Below are positions 50,073 to 60,102 of a stretch of 64,000 nucleotides of DNA, in pieces. The notes under the pieces were generated by a model that was given only the letters and a program-made list of their open reading frames with translations, ran no database searches and had not been told where the DNA came from. The position numbers were made by a program, and so were the translations under genes. Numbering within the stretch: the first letter of the stretch is position 1; each line of letters begins with the position of its first letter. Source of the DNA: an uncultured Duncaniella sp. (GTDB taxonomy: Bacteria > Bacteroidota > Bacteroidia > Bacteroidales > Muribaculaceae); contig CAJUGS010000013.1 in the NCBI GenBank assembly GCA_910586305.1, forward strand, positions 8,224 through 72,223. The letters run 5' to 3'.

Positions 50073-51030
50073 GGAAAACAGTCTCTTCAAAATAACGGCA
50101 AATAAGTGTATCCGGCTTTATCTCCTTTATAGGCTCAGTCTCTATTCCAAGTGCTTCCTCAAGTATCAGACGAGGAATATCGGCCCCTGCATGGACCGAG
50201 CATACCACACCTCCACCGAGACGCGGATTAATCTCCATAAGCATTAGTCGTCCGGTGGAGCGGTCGCGAAGATACTGGATAGTGACCGCGCCGGTTAGTT
50301 TCAACCGTGAAATAGCCTCCAACGAAGCGTCCCTTACATCAGGGCTGTCGACTGTGACTGTGCGCGACACCTCCCCGTTGACTACCTCAAGCCTCTCGCG
50401 CGGACTTACGCAAAGAGCTTCGCCATTACGATTTATATAGCAGTCAACAGTATACTCCTGTCGCTCGGGATAATATCGCTGGAGTATGTACTCGTCTCTC
50501 ACCTTGTCGATGCGTCGAAACTCCGGAATATCATTAATCACGATAAGTCCCTTGGAGGCAGAGCCGTGACGAGGTTTGGCAATAAGCGGGAAGACAGGGC
50601 GTCCACCCTTGTAGGTCTCGGGAATGTCAAGCTCAGCCTCCTCAAAAGCCGAGGCCGACGAGACTTTGTCAAAAAGCACTTCGGCCATAGCCGGATCTAC
50701 CACAGGGGCCCAGGCATCGTTATACTTCGCAGTATACACTCCGGCCACTCCCACAGCAGCATCTACAAACGGGACAAGAATATCAATGCGATACTCTTCC
50801 ACTACGGAATGCAGATGTTCGAGCAGACCGGAATCGCTCCATTTTAGGCCTACGATAACCTCCCCGATAGCCGCGATGGGGACAAGTCGCGAAAGTTCGT
50901 AGCTGTATATTCTGACATCCACTCCCATTTTCTCACCGGCCTCGATAATCTTTCGACCGATAGAAACACGCTTGGCACCTCCAAGAAACAGTATGTTAAG
51001 TCGCTTTATTTCCTTTCCCATACCCGTCAC
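50065..51030 (-). CDS. ATP-grasp ligase (carbamoyl-phosphate-synthase-like)
   Basis: The 321-aa protein has an N-terminal pre-ATP-grasp Rossmann-like part (LNILFLGGAKRVSIGRKIIE) and an ATP-grasp core: FPLIAKPRHGSASKGLIVI (ATP lysine and glycine loop), DEYILQRYYPERQEYTVDCY, and the metal site LMEINPRLGGG. Such ligases join a carboxylate to an amine or similar nucleophile. Sandwiched between legB-like and neuB-like genes with 4- and 8-bp overlaps, it probably acts on a nonulosonate precursor or decorates it with an amino acid. The substrate is unknown. Confidence 0.8.
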   Translation of the reverse strand: MTGMGKEIKRLNILFLGGAKRVSIGRKIIEAGEKMGVDVRIYSYELSRLVPIAAIGEVIVGLKWSDSGLLEHLHSVVEEYRIDILVPFVDAAVGVAGVYTAKYNDAWAPVVDPAMAEVLFDKVSSASAFEEAELDIPETYKGGRPVFPLIAKPRHGSASKGLIVINDIPEFRRIDKVRDEYILQRYYPERQEYTVDCYINRNGEALCVSPRERLEVVNGEVSRTVTVDSPDVRDASLEAISRLKLTGAVTIQYLRDRSTGRLMLMEINPRLGGGVVCSVHAGADIPRLILEEALGIETEPIKEIKPDTLICRYFEETVFHV

Positions 51031-52016
51031 ACATTATAGATTCCGCTTTTATAGCCGGAAAGATTGGCAGGATTGGTAATCCACTTGATAGTCTCCTTGA
51101 GACCTTCGCGTATGTCATAACGTGGACGCCAGTCTGTAAGCGACGTGATGAGCGTGTTATCGCCACACAAACGGAACACCTCACTGCCCGACGGACGCAG
51201 ACGCGCTGGGTCGACAACATACTTCACATCCTTCTCCATTATCTCGGCGATGAGTTCGAGAGTATCGCGCATGGAAATCTCAGTTCCGGTGGCGATATTA
51301 ATCTCTTTTCCCTCTATTCCCTCAGCTTCGCCAAGAGCTATAAAGCCGGCAGCCGTATCGAGCACATAGTTGAAATCACGGGTGGGAGTGAGATCTCCAA
51401 CCTTAATTTCAGTTGCCCCGTTGGCTATTTGCGAAATTATGGTAGGAATAATCGCTCTTGCGCTCTGACGAGGACCGTAGGTGTTGAATGGGCGGGCCAA
51501 AACAACAGGGAGCTCAAACGCATTGTAGAAACTCAATGCTATAGCATCCGCTCCAATCTTGGTAGCGCTATATGGCGACTGAGGTTGGCGGGGATGACTT
51601 TCGTCAATGGGCACACGTAATGCAGTGCCATAGACTTCGCTCGTAGAAGTCACAACCAGACGACGCACACCATTGTCACGACAAGCCTGGCAGATATTCA
51701 GTGTCCCTTTTATATTCGTATCGACATAGCTGTCAGGTGCCACATAGCTATAAGGAATAGCAATGAGGGCCGCAAGATGATAAACGGTGTCAATTCCACG
51801 GGCAATCTCACGACACAAATTGGGGTCACGTACATCTCCGGTGACAACTTCGAGATCGGGATGGCAGACCTCTTCAAGCCATCCCCAATTATTGAAGGAA
51901 TTATATTGGCTTAAAGCACGGACCGCATATCCCTTTGCAAGGAGCGACTCCGTCAAATGCGAACCGATGAATCCGTCGGCTCCGGTAACAAGAACTTTGG
52001 TTTTATGCTGGCTCAT
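51027..52016 (-). CDS. NAD-dependent sugar dehydratase, LegB-like
   Basis: From the ATG at 52016 the 329-aa protein starts directly with the Rossmann motif LVTGADGFIGSHL. It has SDR signature residues: STSEVYG and YSATKIGAD (Tyr and Lys). FNTYGPRQSARAIIPTIISQ is characteristic of the LegB/UDP-GlcNAc 4,6-dehydratase branch. In legionaminic acid synthesis LegB makes the 4-keto-6-deoxy sugar. The LegC aminotransferase and acetyltransferase expected next are not in the cluster. The start is 4 bp past the upstream stop. Confidence 0.82.
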   Translation of the reverse strand: MSQHKTKVLVTGADGFIGSHLTESLLAKGYAVRALSQYNSFNNWGWLEEVCHPDLEVVTGDVRDPNLCREIARGIDTVYHLAALIAIPYSYVAPDSYVDTNIKGTLNICQACRDNGVRRLVVTSTSEVYGTALRVPIDESHPRQPQSPYSATKIGADAIALSFYNAFELPVVLARPFNTYGPRQSARAIIPTIISQIANGATEIKVGDLTPTRDFNYVLDTAAGFIALGEAEGIEGKEINIATGTEISMRDTLELIAEIMEKDVKYVVDPARLRPSGSEVFRLCGDNTLITSLTDWRPRYDIREGLKETIKWITNPANLSGYKSGIYNV

Positions 52017-52020
52017 AGTT

Positions 52021-52476
52021 TCAATAAGCTTTTTTAAGGTAATAGACATATCTGACACCATCCTCGGCTACTCTTTCAAGCAGCATCTCTGACGACGTCA
52101 TTTTTTTTATTTCCATATCCGAGACACCGTCTCTTACCAAATGAAGGTTCTCGGGAGGATCATAGTATTTCTGTCCGTCATTTCCTGTGTATCCGAAATT
52201 CAACTTCAGGACATCACCATCGCGACTCCACGTACCCCTTATGTCGTAATATTGGGTATAGGGCTGAATCACGGTTATAAAAATGAGCGAACTCTGAAAC
52301 GACCAGGTATAAAGAAGGGTCTCATCATCGTAGAGCGCCACCGGCTCTCCGTCGGCTTTGAGCGACTCCACTCTCCACCGGCCGAATAAGACTCCGATAT
52401 CCCCATTGTTGCGCGTACACCCTGAGGCAACGAGCAAAAACAATGATATAAATATGCCGAAAAACAGTTTGTTCAT
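52021..52476 (-). CDS. Lipocalin-like lipoprotein
   Basis: A 151-aa lipoprotein (VASGCTRN; Cys20). The mature part starts GRWRVESLKADGEPV, then YTWSFQSS and IRGTWSRDGDVLKLNFGYTG, and ends MLLERVAEDGVRYVYYLKK. That is the strand pattern of Bacteroidales lipocalin-like domains. Ligand and function are unknown. It lies between the Wzi-like barrel gene (10-bp gap) and legB-like (4-bp gap), suggesting a link to surface polysaccharide. Confidence 0.65.
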   Translation of the reverse strand: MNKLFFGIFISLFLLVASGCTRNNGDIGVLFGRWRVESLKADGEPVALYDDETLLYTWSFQSSLIFITVIQPYTQYYDIRGTWSRDGDVLKLNFGYTGNDGQKYYDPPENLHLVRDGVSDMEIKKMTSSEMLLERVAEDGVRYVYYLKKAY

Positions 52477-52486
52477 TTCGTCATGA

Positions 52487-54016
52487 TTATTTGAAATTGA
52501 GTGTGCCGTTATATCTCAGCGTTACAACAGCACCGAAAGCATTTCCCGGCATATTGCCACGGTCAAGTTCTACACGACCGTTTACAGTAAGCCCCTTGAT
52601 TCCGGCAGGACGCCAATTGGCCTCAAGCATAACTGCAGCGAGATGCATCGGCTTAGGCATAAGCACATATCCACTACCCCAGCCCTTGCGGTATCCACCT
52701 TTCAGACGATAGTCTAATCCAGGAAAAACTGTGCCCTCCACTCCCACATGGAATCCGCGCATTGCATTGGCTTTATAGGCCGGATAACCATCAGTATTGT
52801 ATATCGGAGCCATCACAGCAGGAGTACCCATCGACATACCATAGTAAGCATAGGAATTATGTCCCAGATTATTGTAATAGTCATCCGAACCGGACACATG
52901 GTCGGGAATAGTGGAACCCTCAAAGTCTCCGGGGTTGAAGTGAAGCGGACCACTCTGATTGGTGAAATCAAGATACTCTATCACAGCACCGTTGATGAAA
53001 GATGTCTCTGAAGCCTTGTACTCCAGTCCCCACAGCCCATCCCATCCATTGAGCTTGCCGATACCTGAACCATCCTCCCAAGGGAAAGAGAAGTAGGCAA
53101 ACAGCTGTTTACCATCATTGAGCGTATAACGCGCCCTCAAATCCCACGAACCGAGATGGTTGCCTGTATAAAATCCCTCACCTCCATCTTCATAGGGCAG
53201 CAACATCTTCAGAAAAGTCCCTATTCCGGAACTGAACTTCATGATGCGTGAAAGTTCACCCTTGTAGTAATAATAGGCTGTGCCTCCAAACTTTGCTACA
53301 GCCTGGAGTCCGACAGTCACTGAAAACCGTTCGGTGGGTCTGGTGCGGAAATATAAACGTTTGTAGTTGAAAAAGGCCTTTTTGGTGATGTGATAATTGT
53401 AATGGTTGTACATATCCTCCCACCATCCGTCATCAAGAAGTTTTCCGTATCCGGCTTCACCCTGTATCTGCACCCAGCCGTTTGTCAAAGGTATATCCTG
53501 GAAATCAATGAATCCAGCCCTGATCTGAGGCATGGGTCGTGCATTCCCGCTCTCGGTGAGGTCACCGCTTGTGAGGGAATTGTTGAGAAGAGCAGAGCCA
53601 CGCTCTTTAAGTCCGGCAGAAACAAACAGCGAACGCCATTTCAAATCAGCATAAAGCTGCTGTATCCACACTGCCGACGGACGTACAGAATGATATGTCC
53701 AGGAATCATCGTCCACACTGTAACGCTCGTAGTTGACCGACGAAGCACAACCTCCTATCAGGTCTATGCCGAATCCATAGCTAAAGCGATCAGATAAGTC
53801 CATCTGTCGTTTCACCATTCCCTCGGCCTGCAAATTGTTGCGACTGGACAAACGTCCGCCACGAAGAGCGGAAATATAGTAGGGAGCAAACTCCCTGCTA
53901 CCGCCTCCAGCAGTCAGCGACACCTCGTAGTCCACAGGATAATCTCCCTTTGCTGTAATCGGGACTGTCGCACATGATGCAAGCAATATGCCAAGAATAG
54001 AATAGCGAATCTTCAT
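52487..54016 (-). CDS. Wzi-family capsule assembly outer-membrane protein
   Basis: A 509-aa beta-barrel protein with signal peptide (to about residue 22). It resembles Bacteroidales Wzi-like proteins: FSYGFGIDLIGGCASS, SAVWIQQLYADLKWRSLFVS, AGLKERGSALLNNSL, PQIRAGFIDFQDIPLTNGWV and QIQGEAGYGKLLDDGWWED. Wzi binds capsular polysaccharide at the outer surface. It is the promoter-proximal gene of the eleven-gene run, which fits a capsule or nonulosonate theme for the first five genes. Confidence 0.82.
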   Translation of the reverse strand: MKIRYSILGILLASCATVPITAKGDYPVDYEVSLTAGGGSREFAPYYISALRGGRLSSRNNLQAEGMVKRQMDLSDRFSYGFGIDLIGGCASSVNYERYSVDDDSWTYHSVRPSAVWIQQLYADLKWRSLFVSAGLKERGSALLNNSLTSGDLTESGNARPMPQIRAGFIDFQDIPLTNGWVQIQGEAGYGKLLDDGWWEDMYNHYNYHITKKAFFNYKRLYFRTRPTERFSVTVGLQAVAKFGGTAYYYYKGELSRIMKFSSGIGTFLKMLLPYEDGGEGFYTGNHLGSWDLRARYTLNDGKQLFAYFSFPWEDGSGIGKLNGWDGLWGLEYKASETSFINGAVIEYLDFTNQSGPLHFNPGDFEGSTIPDHVSGSDDYYNNLGHNSYAYYGMSMGTPAVMAPIYNTDGYPAYKANAMRGFHVGVEGTVFPGLDYRLKGGYRKGWGSGYVLMPKPMHLAAVMLEANWRPAGIKGLTVNGRVELDRGNMPGNAFGAVVTLRYNGTLNFK

Positions 54017-54036
54017 GCTTTCAATTTATCCAACTG

Positions 54037-54068
54037 CAAATTTAGCTATTCTGATTGAGGAGAGCAAA
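54037..54068 (-). promoter_or_regulatory. Promoter of the wzi-to-GNAT operon
   Basis: Minus-strand TTTG (54068-54065), 20 nt, then TAAATTTG (54044-54037), 21 bp upstream of the Wzi-like ATG. Confidence 0.6.
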
Positions 54069-54086
54069 AAAGAACCTACATTATTT

Positions 54087-56705
54087 CTACTTTCCGGTGA
54101 GAATGGCCCTTATGTCATTGAGTTTGTTAAGTGCAGCCATAGGAGTGAGATTGTTGATATCGAGATCAAGTATCTGGTCGCGCAGCTGGCTCAACACAGG
54201 GTCGTCAAGTTGGAAGAAGGACAACTGCATTCCCTCCTGATCTTTGTCGAGCGAGGCAAGCGAAGCTTTGGGCGCATCCGATGTGTCACGATTCACTTTC
54301 TCAAGGTGTTTAAGCACAACATCGGCACGTTTTACAATCGACTGCGGCATTCCGGCGAGCTTGGCCACATGAATGCCGAAACTATGCTCGCTGCCACCAC
54401 GGGCAAGTTTGCGGAGAAACACCACTTTCCCATTGATTTCCTTTACGGAGACATTGAAATTCACAACTCGCGGAAAACTCTTTTCCATCTCGTTGAGTTC
54501 ATGATAGTGTGTGGCAAACAGGGTCTTCGGATGTATGTTGCCATATTCATGGATGTACTCAACGATGGCCCAGGCTATTGATATGCCGTCGTAGGTAGAC
54601 GTGCCGCGTCCGAGTTCATCGAAAAGTATCAGTGAGCGTTCGCTCATATTGTTTAGAATCGAAGCTGCCTCGTTCATCTCAACCATGAATGTCGACTCTC
54701 CGAGCGAAATATTATCGCTTGCCCCCACACGGGTGAATATCTTGTCGACGATACCAATGTGAGCACTCTCGGCAGCAACAAACGATCCGATCTGTGCGAG
54801 AAGCACATTAAGAGCGGTCTGACGTAAAAGCGCTGATTTTCCGGACATATTCGGGCCGGTGATCATCATAACCTGAGTGCCATTGTTGGACAGATTCACC
54901 GAGTTAGTTATGTATGGCTCGCCCGGCGGCAGCTCTTTTTCAATCACAGGATGGCGTCCCTCTACTATGGAAAGTTCGAGAGAGTCATCCACCACAGGTC
55001 TGTTATAGCGATTCTCTATGGCAAGCCGTGTGAATGAATTGAACACATCAAGCTGAGCCAGAAGCTGTGCATCAAGGAGAATCGCGGGGATATAGTCACA
55101 CACCCTTGCCACAAGCTCTGTGTATATCCGCTGCTCTATAACAGCGATCTTATCCTGAGCACCGAGAATCTGCTCCTCAGATTCTTTGAGTTCCTGGGTG
55201 ATGTAACGCTCGGCATTTACAAGGGTCTGTTTTCTTATCCATTCCTCGGGTACCTTGTCCTTGTGAGTGTTGGTGACTTCGATATAGTAGCCGAAGACAT
55301 TGTTATACCCGACTTTAAGAGATGGTATGCCGGTACGCTGGCTCTCTCGTTGCTGCAGATTTGCAAGGTAATCCTTTCCCATGAAAGCTATTTCCCTCAG
55401 CCTGTCAAGCTCAGCGTCTACCCCGTCACGCACCACCTGTCCGCGATTTAAAGCGGTAGGGGCGTCTTCGATAATCTCCCGCCCAATTTTATCGGCAATT
55501 CCGGAACATGGATTCAACTGTTCGCCTATCGACATGAGTGCAGATTCGCCTGATGCAATACAGACATCCTTGATATAGGGAACCATTAGCAACGCATTGC
55601 GAAGCTGGCACAACTCCCGGGGATTGACCCTCGAAGCAGAAACTTTTCCTATGAGACGCTCCAAGTCTCCCACCTGTGCAAGTTTTTCACAAAGAATATC
55701 ACGATGCTCCGTATGTTTGAAGAAATACTCCACAATGTCGAGCCTCTTGTTTATTTCCTTGGAGTCTTTCAACGGGAACAGAAGCCATCGATGAAGCAGA
55801 CGAGCTCCCATCGGACTGACAGTGCGGTCTATTATATCAAGAAGACTCTTACCATCCTCACTCATGGCACGCACAAGTTCGAGATTGCGTATGGTGAAGC
55901 GATCAAGACGCACGGACATCTCCTCCTCGACCCTTGCAAGAGAGGTGATATGTCCGGTGTGGGTATGTTGCGTTATATCCAGGTAATGGAGAACTGCGCC
56001 GGAAGCAATTATACCGGCGCTCATGGAGTGGACACCGAATCCCTTGAGTGATGATGTCTCAAACTGCTTCAAGAGCCTGTCCATGGCCGAAGATGACGTG
56101 AAAACCCAATCATCGAGCTCGAACGTGTAATACTTCTCCGAGAACGACTCTTCCACAATTCGTTTCTTTCCACGCTCCACAAGGACTTCCTTTGGAGCGA
56201 AGTTGGCCATAAGCTTTTCAATATAGTCAATTGTTCCCTCGGCAGTGAGGAATTCTCCGGTAGAAATATCGAGAAACGAAACTCCGACAATCTGCTTTCC
56301 AAAATGAATTGCTGCAAGGAAGTTGTTTTCCTTGTGATTTAGCACATTGTCGTTGATTGATACACCAGGAGTAACAAGCTCGGTGATACCTCGCTTGACA
56401 AGCTTTCGGGTTGCTTTGGGATCCTCGAGTTGCTCGCATATTGCCACCCTCTTTCCTGCGCGTACAAGCTTGGGAAGATAGGTGTCGAGTGCATGATGTG
56501 GGAAACCGGCCAATTCGACGTATTGCGCCGAGCCATTGGCTCTCTTAGTGAGTGTTATACCGAGAATCTCGGACGCTGATACGGCATCATCCGAAAATGT
56601 TTCGTAAAAGTCACCTACACGAAAAAGCAAAATAGCATCGGGATGCTGCTGCTTCATCGCTATGTATTGTTTCATCAATGGGGTCTCGACAATAGCTTTA
56701 GCCAT
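54087..56705 (-). CDS. mutS: DNA mismatch repair protein MutS
   Basis: The 872-aa protein is full length. Domain I carries the mismatch-reading Phe-X-Glu in FRVGDFYETFSDDA (near residue 30-43). Connector, lever and clamp domains follow, then the ATPase with Walker A ITGPNMSGKSALLRQ, Walker B LILFDELGRGTSTYDG and the TLFATHYHEL signature. The C-terminus ends in a dimerisation helix. It has its own promoter and no mutL nearby, which is usual in this phylum. Confidence 0.97.
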   Translation of the reverse strand: MAKAIVETPLMKQYIAMKQQHPDAILLFRVGDFYETFSDDAVSASEILGITLTKRANGSAQYVELAGFPHHALDTYLPKLVRAGKRVAICEQLEDPKATRKLVKRGITELVTPGVSINDNVLNHKENNFLAAIHFGKQIVGVSFLDISTGEFLTAEGTIDYIEKLMANFAPKEVLVERGKKRIVEESFSEKYYTFELDDWVFTSSSAMDRLLKQFETSSLKGFGVHSMSAGIIASGAVLHYLDITQHTHTGHITSLARVEEEMSVRLDRFTIRNLELVRAMSEDGKSLLDIIDRTVSPMGARLLHRWLLFPLKDSKEINKRLDIVEYFFKHTEHRDILCEKLAQVGDLERLIGKVSASRVNPRELCQLRNALLMVPYIKDVCIASGESALMSIGEQLNPCSGIADKIGREIIEDAPTALNRGQVVRDGVDAELDRLREIAFMGKDYLANLQQRESQRTGIPSLKVGYNNVFGYYIEVTNTHKDKVPEEWIRKQTLVNAERYITQELKESEEQILGAQDKIAVIEQRIYTELVARVCDYIPAILLDAQLLAQLDVFNSFTRLAIENRYNRPVVDDSLELSIVEGRHPVIEKELPPGEPYITNSVNLSNNGTQVMMITGPNMSGKSALLRQTALNVLLAQIGSFVAAESAHIGIVDKIFTRVGASDNISLGESTFMVEMNEAASILNNMSERSLILFDELGRGTSTYDGISIAWAIVEYIHEYGNIHPKTLFATHYHELNEMEKSFPRVVNFNVSVKEINGKVVFLRKLARGGSEHSFGIHVAKLAGMPQSIVKRADVVLKHLEKVNRDTSDAPKASLASLDKDQEGMQLSFFQLDDPVLSQLRDQILDLDINNLTPMAALNKLNDIRAILTGK

Positions 56706-56732
56706 TTCCTTACATACTCTGATTTAAGTATG

Positions 56733-56762
56733 CAAAGTTACAAAATTTTCAAGAAATCTCAA
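56733..56762 (-). promoter_or_regulatory. Promoter of mutS
   Basis: Minus-strand TTG (56762-56760), 19 nt, then TAACTTTG (56740-56733). It overlaps the 3' end of the helicase gene. Confidence 0.55.
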
Positions 56763-59700
56763 TCACCTTTCCGGTATCGAGATAGTAAAGAAAACCTCTG
56801 ACCTTAGGATATCCTATGGACTTGAAAAATTCAATATAATCCTTGATCTGGCGTCTGTATCGCTGTGGTGGCTGCGAACCAGACTTGTAATCAATCAGAT
56901 GTATCTCTCCAGAAGCTGTCCACACGACCCTGTCAAATCTCTTGACCTCGCCTCGTCCGGTCATGACCTCGCGCTCTATCAACACACGGCTGAATCCCTC
57001 AAACCAATCCTTGACAAGCGGGTCGGTAACCCTGTGACGCACCGTATCAGCTATTTCATCTTTTTCAATCACACCGGCACCAATTGTCGCCGGGAGAGTA
57101 TGGAGAATATTTAGCGCTCCATCAAGGTCTGACGCAGTGACAACCCTCGAAAGTATATCGTGGATTATGAGTCCCCTTTCACGTGCAGTAAGCGCCTTGC
57201 TGAAACTATCTTTGTCGAGACGTGTATTATCCCATATGGATCGGTTGGAACTCACGTCATATTTCTCAGCCATACGTGTCTCTGACGGTGTCATAGCCGA
57301 TGACCTGCCCCTCTCTTCGCGCTGGGGTACTGTAGGCGAGCCCAGCTCAATCACGCCGTCGGCATCTGCTTCAAATACACAGAATGGATTGTCGTGAGCA
57401 TCTTCCCTGACATTACGCAGAGCACTTTGATGTGCCTTGAAAGAATCGTTACACATCATAAGCGAGCGATAGAGAAACTTAGGGACAGAAAGAGGACCGT
57501 CAGAACCGGTATCGCCTGAAAACTCTTTCGCCGGGACCTTGATACTTACTATCAACTCATCTACAGCGCGTGTGAAGGCCACATAGAGCAGATTGAGCCG
57601 ATCAAGCTGTTTCTCACGCATTATTGACTCATAATCTTCGGCAAACGGGGTGTCCTTCATGTCAGAAGTGACAGTGAGAGGCACCCACGGAGGCGCCACT
57701 TCTGAGTCAATACCATCAATATTCCCGAGGCGAAACCACTCTGTATCCGGGATGTTCGATTCGGGACATTCTCCAAACGGGATGTGCACACATTTATACT
57801 CCAATCCCTTAGATTTGTGGATGGTGAGGATGTTCAAAGCGCTGTCGTCTCTCGCTCCTGACACTGAGACCTTACACCCTTTCTCGTCCCACCATTCGAG
57901 GAACGACCGAATGTCGGCGCGCCCCTTTGCCATAAAGTCGACCACAAGGTCCTGGAAGGCCGTTATGTAAATATTTTCTTTTTCAAGATTCTCAGGAGAG
58001 ACGCTATTGGAAATTATTGACTCGACAAGCGATACAAGATCAACACCTTTGTAGGTAGACATTTCATCTCCGGAATTGTCGACAAGCGAGTCGAGAGAAC
58101 GCACAGCATTCTCCAAAGCCTCGGACGGCGACATATCACGGCTGACGGCAGCCTCGAACTCATTGAACATCCGTGCCACTTCCTTCCGCGATCTCTTATG
58201 GCTATCGGGGGTGAAATCGACCAAAGCCATAAACCTTAGCTGACTCACAATCAGCATGACGGACTTCGATCGAGATATCAGCAGCGACTTGTCGGACACA
58301 ATCGTAAACGGAGGGAAAGAGGCATCTTCGCGCCTCACTTTATCAAGATGAGATATCACCGCATCTCCCTCCTTCCACTGCCTCACCAACACTGCTATAT
58401 CACCAGGCCTGTAACCCGCCTCAAGCTGGCGGCGCAGATTGGATGTGAGCGATGCGAGAGCCTTTTCACGTGGATCATCATCCTTTACATCAGGATACAG
58501 ACTGATTCTCACATATCCACGATGTGACAGATGCTTTGGTGAAATCTGCTGCACGACATTGGCATATGTGTCTTCAAACCCGAGCACAATGGCCACAGCC
58601 GAAAACAGAGTATTGTTGAATCTCACCACGTCGGCCGACGATCTCCAATTGGTATTCTCACCAAGCTCCCTGCCCCTGACAATAGATCGACCAGAAGCTA
58701 TAACATCCTCATGAAGATTCTGCAACAGTGACGGGTCGCTGTTGCGAAAACGGTATATACACTGCTTCTCATCGCCAATCACAAGATTGTCATTATCAGT
58801 TGCAAGGCTCTCTCCAAGCAACGGGCGTAGATTCTGCCATTGACTGTGGGAGGTATCCTGAAACTCATCAATCAGGAAATTGCGATATGTATTACCAATC
58901 TTCTCGTAGAGGAACGGCGAATCCTCGTCACCTATTATGCGTGCCAGCAAAGCATTGGTGTCGCTCAATAATATAGTGGAGTTTTCACGGCGATATTTGT
59001 CAACATATTCCGAAATTGCGCCCACAAGACCGAGCTGATAAAGATTGGCGGTGAGAATATCCAGCAATTTCACCGTGCTGTGGCTCTCGAATATTGCTTC
59101 TATAGCACACGCTATGGCATCATCAAGCCCCGAAGTGCGTGCCGGAGATTTCTTTTTGTTAGATTTATATGCATTCTCAACATTGTCACGAGCCTTCTGC
59201 AGGGTGGCCGACAGGCTCTTGGTCTTGTAGAATCCCGTCTCACCCCAGTTTTTCAAAGGATTGACCACATTGGAATTGACAATATCCGCAGCGCCAGAAC
59301 TATCAATCAAGGCAATAGCAAGACGACACTTAGCAGCAGTGTCTTTCTTGATATTCTTCCTCCGGCAATCCATACCATCAATAAAAGCTTTGTACTTTTC
59401 ACGGTCGTTTAGATAGGCCATGATTTCATCGCTGTGAGCCTTGAAAGTATCGTCCATAACCCCAACGATAAACTTGATGAGCTGCTTATGAACCTCCGAG
59501 GACCTATTAAAGACATTAAACGTCTTACCCTCCTCTATGAGCTTGAACATATATCTCGTGATCCATTCCACAAGATAACGCGAGCCGGGTGTATCCGGTG
59601 TGCGGTTGAGATCCTGAAGCATCCGGTCAACACCCATTGCCATCACGGATGTATCGTCAAGCTCCACTTCATAGTTGCCAGACACATCAGCCTCATGGGC

Positions 59701-60102
59701 AAAAGCTCTAAGGACAGTCTGAAAAAAAGCGTCAATGGTCGAGATTCCAAATCTGTCGAAATCAAACAAAAGGCTCCGCAATGCCTTACGCGCAGAGGCG
59801 GATAACATCTCTGGCGAACAACCAAACTCGGAGCACAGGTAGTCAAGATAGGGACTCTTGTCATTCCACCCGGGCTCTGAGCCGGCTATCACAGCCAGCT
59901 CGTGTATGATTCGGCCCTTCATCTCCTCTGTAGCCTTGTTCGTGAAGGTTATTGCCAAAACCGAACGATGCCCGGTCATATCGCCCGTATTGAGGCGATA
60001 GCGACCTGTCTCATCTTTGGTTCCGAGTATGAATTTTATATACTCGCGAGTGAGGGTAAATGTCTTTCCCGACCCTGCGGAAGCCTTGTAGATTTCTATC
60101 AT
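56749..60102 (-). CDS. AddA/RecB-like UvrD-family helicase-nuclease
   Basis: This 1,117-aa protein has an N-terminal superfamily 1 helicase: Walker A ASAGSGKTFTLTREY, the ALAFTNKA-like motif ITFTNKATEEM, FLIDEFQDTSHSQWQN, and GDEKQCIYRFRNSDPSL. Downstream motifs include ILTIHKSKGLEYKCV and LLYVAFTRAVDEL. The C-terminal PD-(D/E)XK nuclease has GEIHLIDYKSG. It should process double-strand breaks for recombination. AddB is not adjacent. The start overlaps the SUI1 gene by 4 bp. Confidence 0.9.
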   Translation of the reverse strand: MIEIYKASAGSGKTFTLTREYIKFILGTKDETGRYRLNTGDMTGHRSVLAITFTNKATEEMKGRIIHELAVIAGSEPGWNDKSPYLDYLCSEFGCSPEMLSASARKALRSLLFDFDRFGISTIDAFFQTVLRAFAHEADVSGNYEVELDDTSVMAMGVDRMLQDLNRTPDTPGSRYLVEWITRYMFKLIEEGKTFNVFNRSSEVHKQLIKFIVGVMDDTFKAHSDEIMAYLNDREKYKAFIDGMDCRRKNIKKDTAAKCRLAIALIDSSGAADIVNSNVVNPLKNWGETGFYKTKSLSATLQKARDNVENAYKSNKKKSPARTSGLDDAIACAIEAIFESHSTVKLLDILTANLYQLGLVGAISEYVDKYRRENSTILLSDTNALLARIIGDEDSPFLYEKIGNTYRNFLIDEFQDTSHSQWQNLRPLLGESLATDNDNLVIGDEKQCIYRFRNSDPSLLQNLHEDVIASGRSIVRGRELGENTNWRSSADVVRFNNTLFSAVAIVLGFEDTYANVVQQISPKHLSHRGYVRISLYPDVKDDDPREKALASLTSNLRRQLEAGYRPGDIAVLVRQWKEGDAVISHLDKVRREDASFPPFTIVSDKSLLISRSKSVMLIVSQLRFMALVDFTPDSHKRSRKEVARMFNEFEAAVSRDMSPSEALENAVRSLDSLVDNSGDEMSTYKGVDLVSLVESIISNSVSPENLEKENIYITAFQDLVVDFMAKGRADIRSFLEWWDEKGCKVSVSGARDDSALNILTIHKSKGLEYKCVHIPFGECPESNIPDTEWFRLGNIDGIDSEVAPPWVPLTVTSDMKDTPFAEDYESIMREKQLDRLNLLYVAFTRAVDELIVSIKVPAKEFSGDTGSDGPLSVPKFLYRSLMMCNDSFKAHQSALRNVREDAHDNPFCVFEADADGVIELGSPTVPQREERGRSSAMTPSETRMAEKYDVSSNRSIWDNTRLDKDSFSKALTARERGLIIHDILSRVVTASDLDGALNILHTLPATIGAGVIEKDEIADTVRHRVTDPLVKDWFEGFSRVLIEREVMTGRGEVKRFDRVVWTASGEIHLIDYKSGSQPPQRYRRQIKDYIEFFKSIGYPKVRGFLYYLDTGKVIEIS

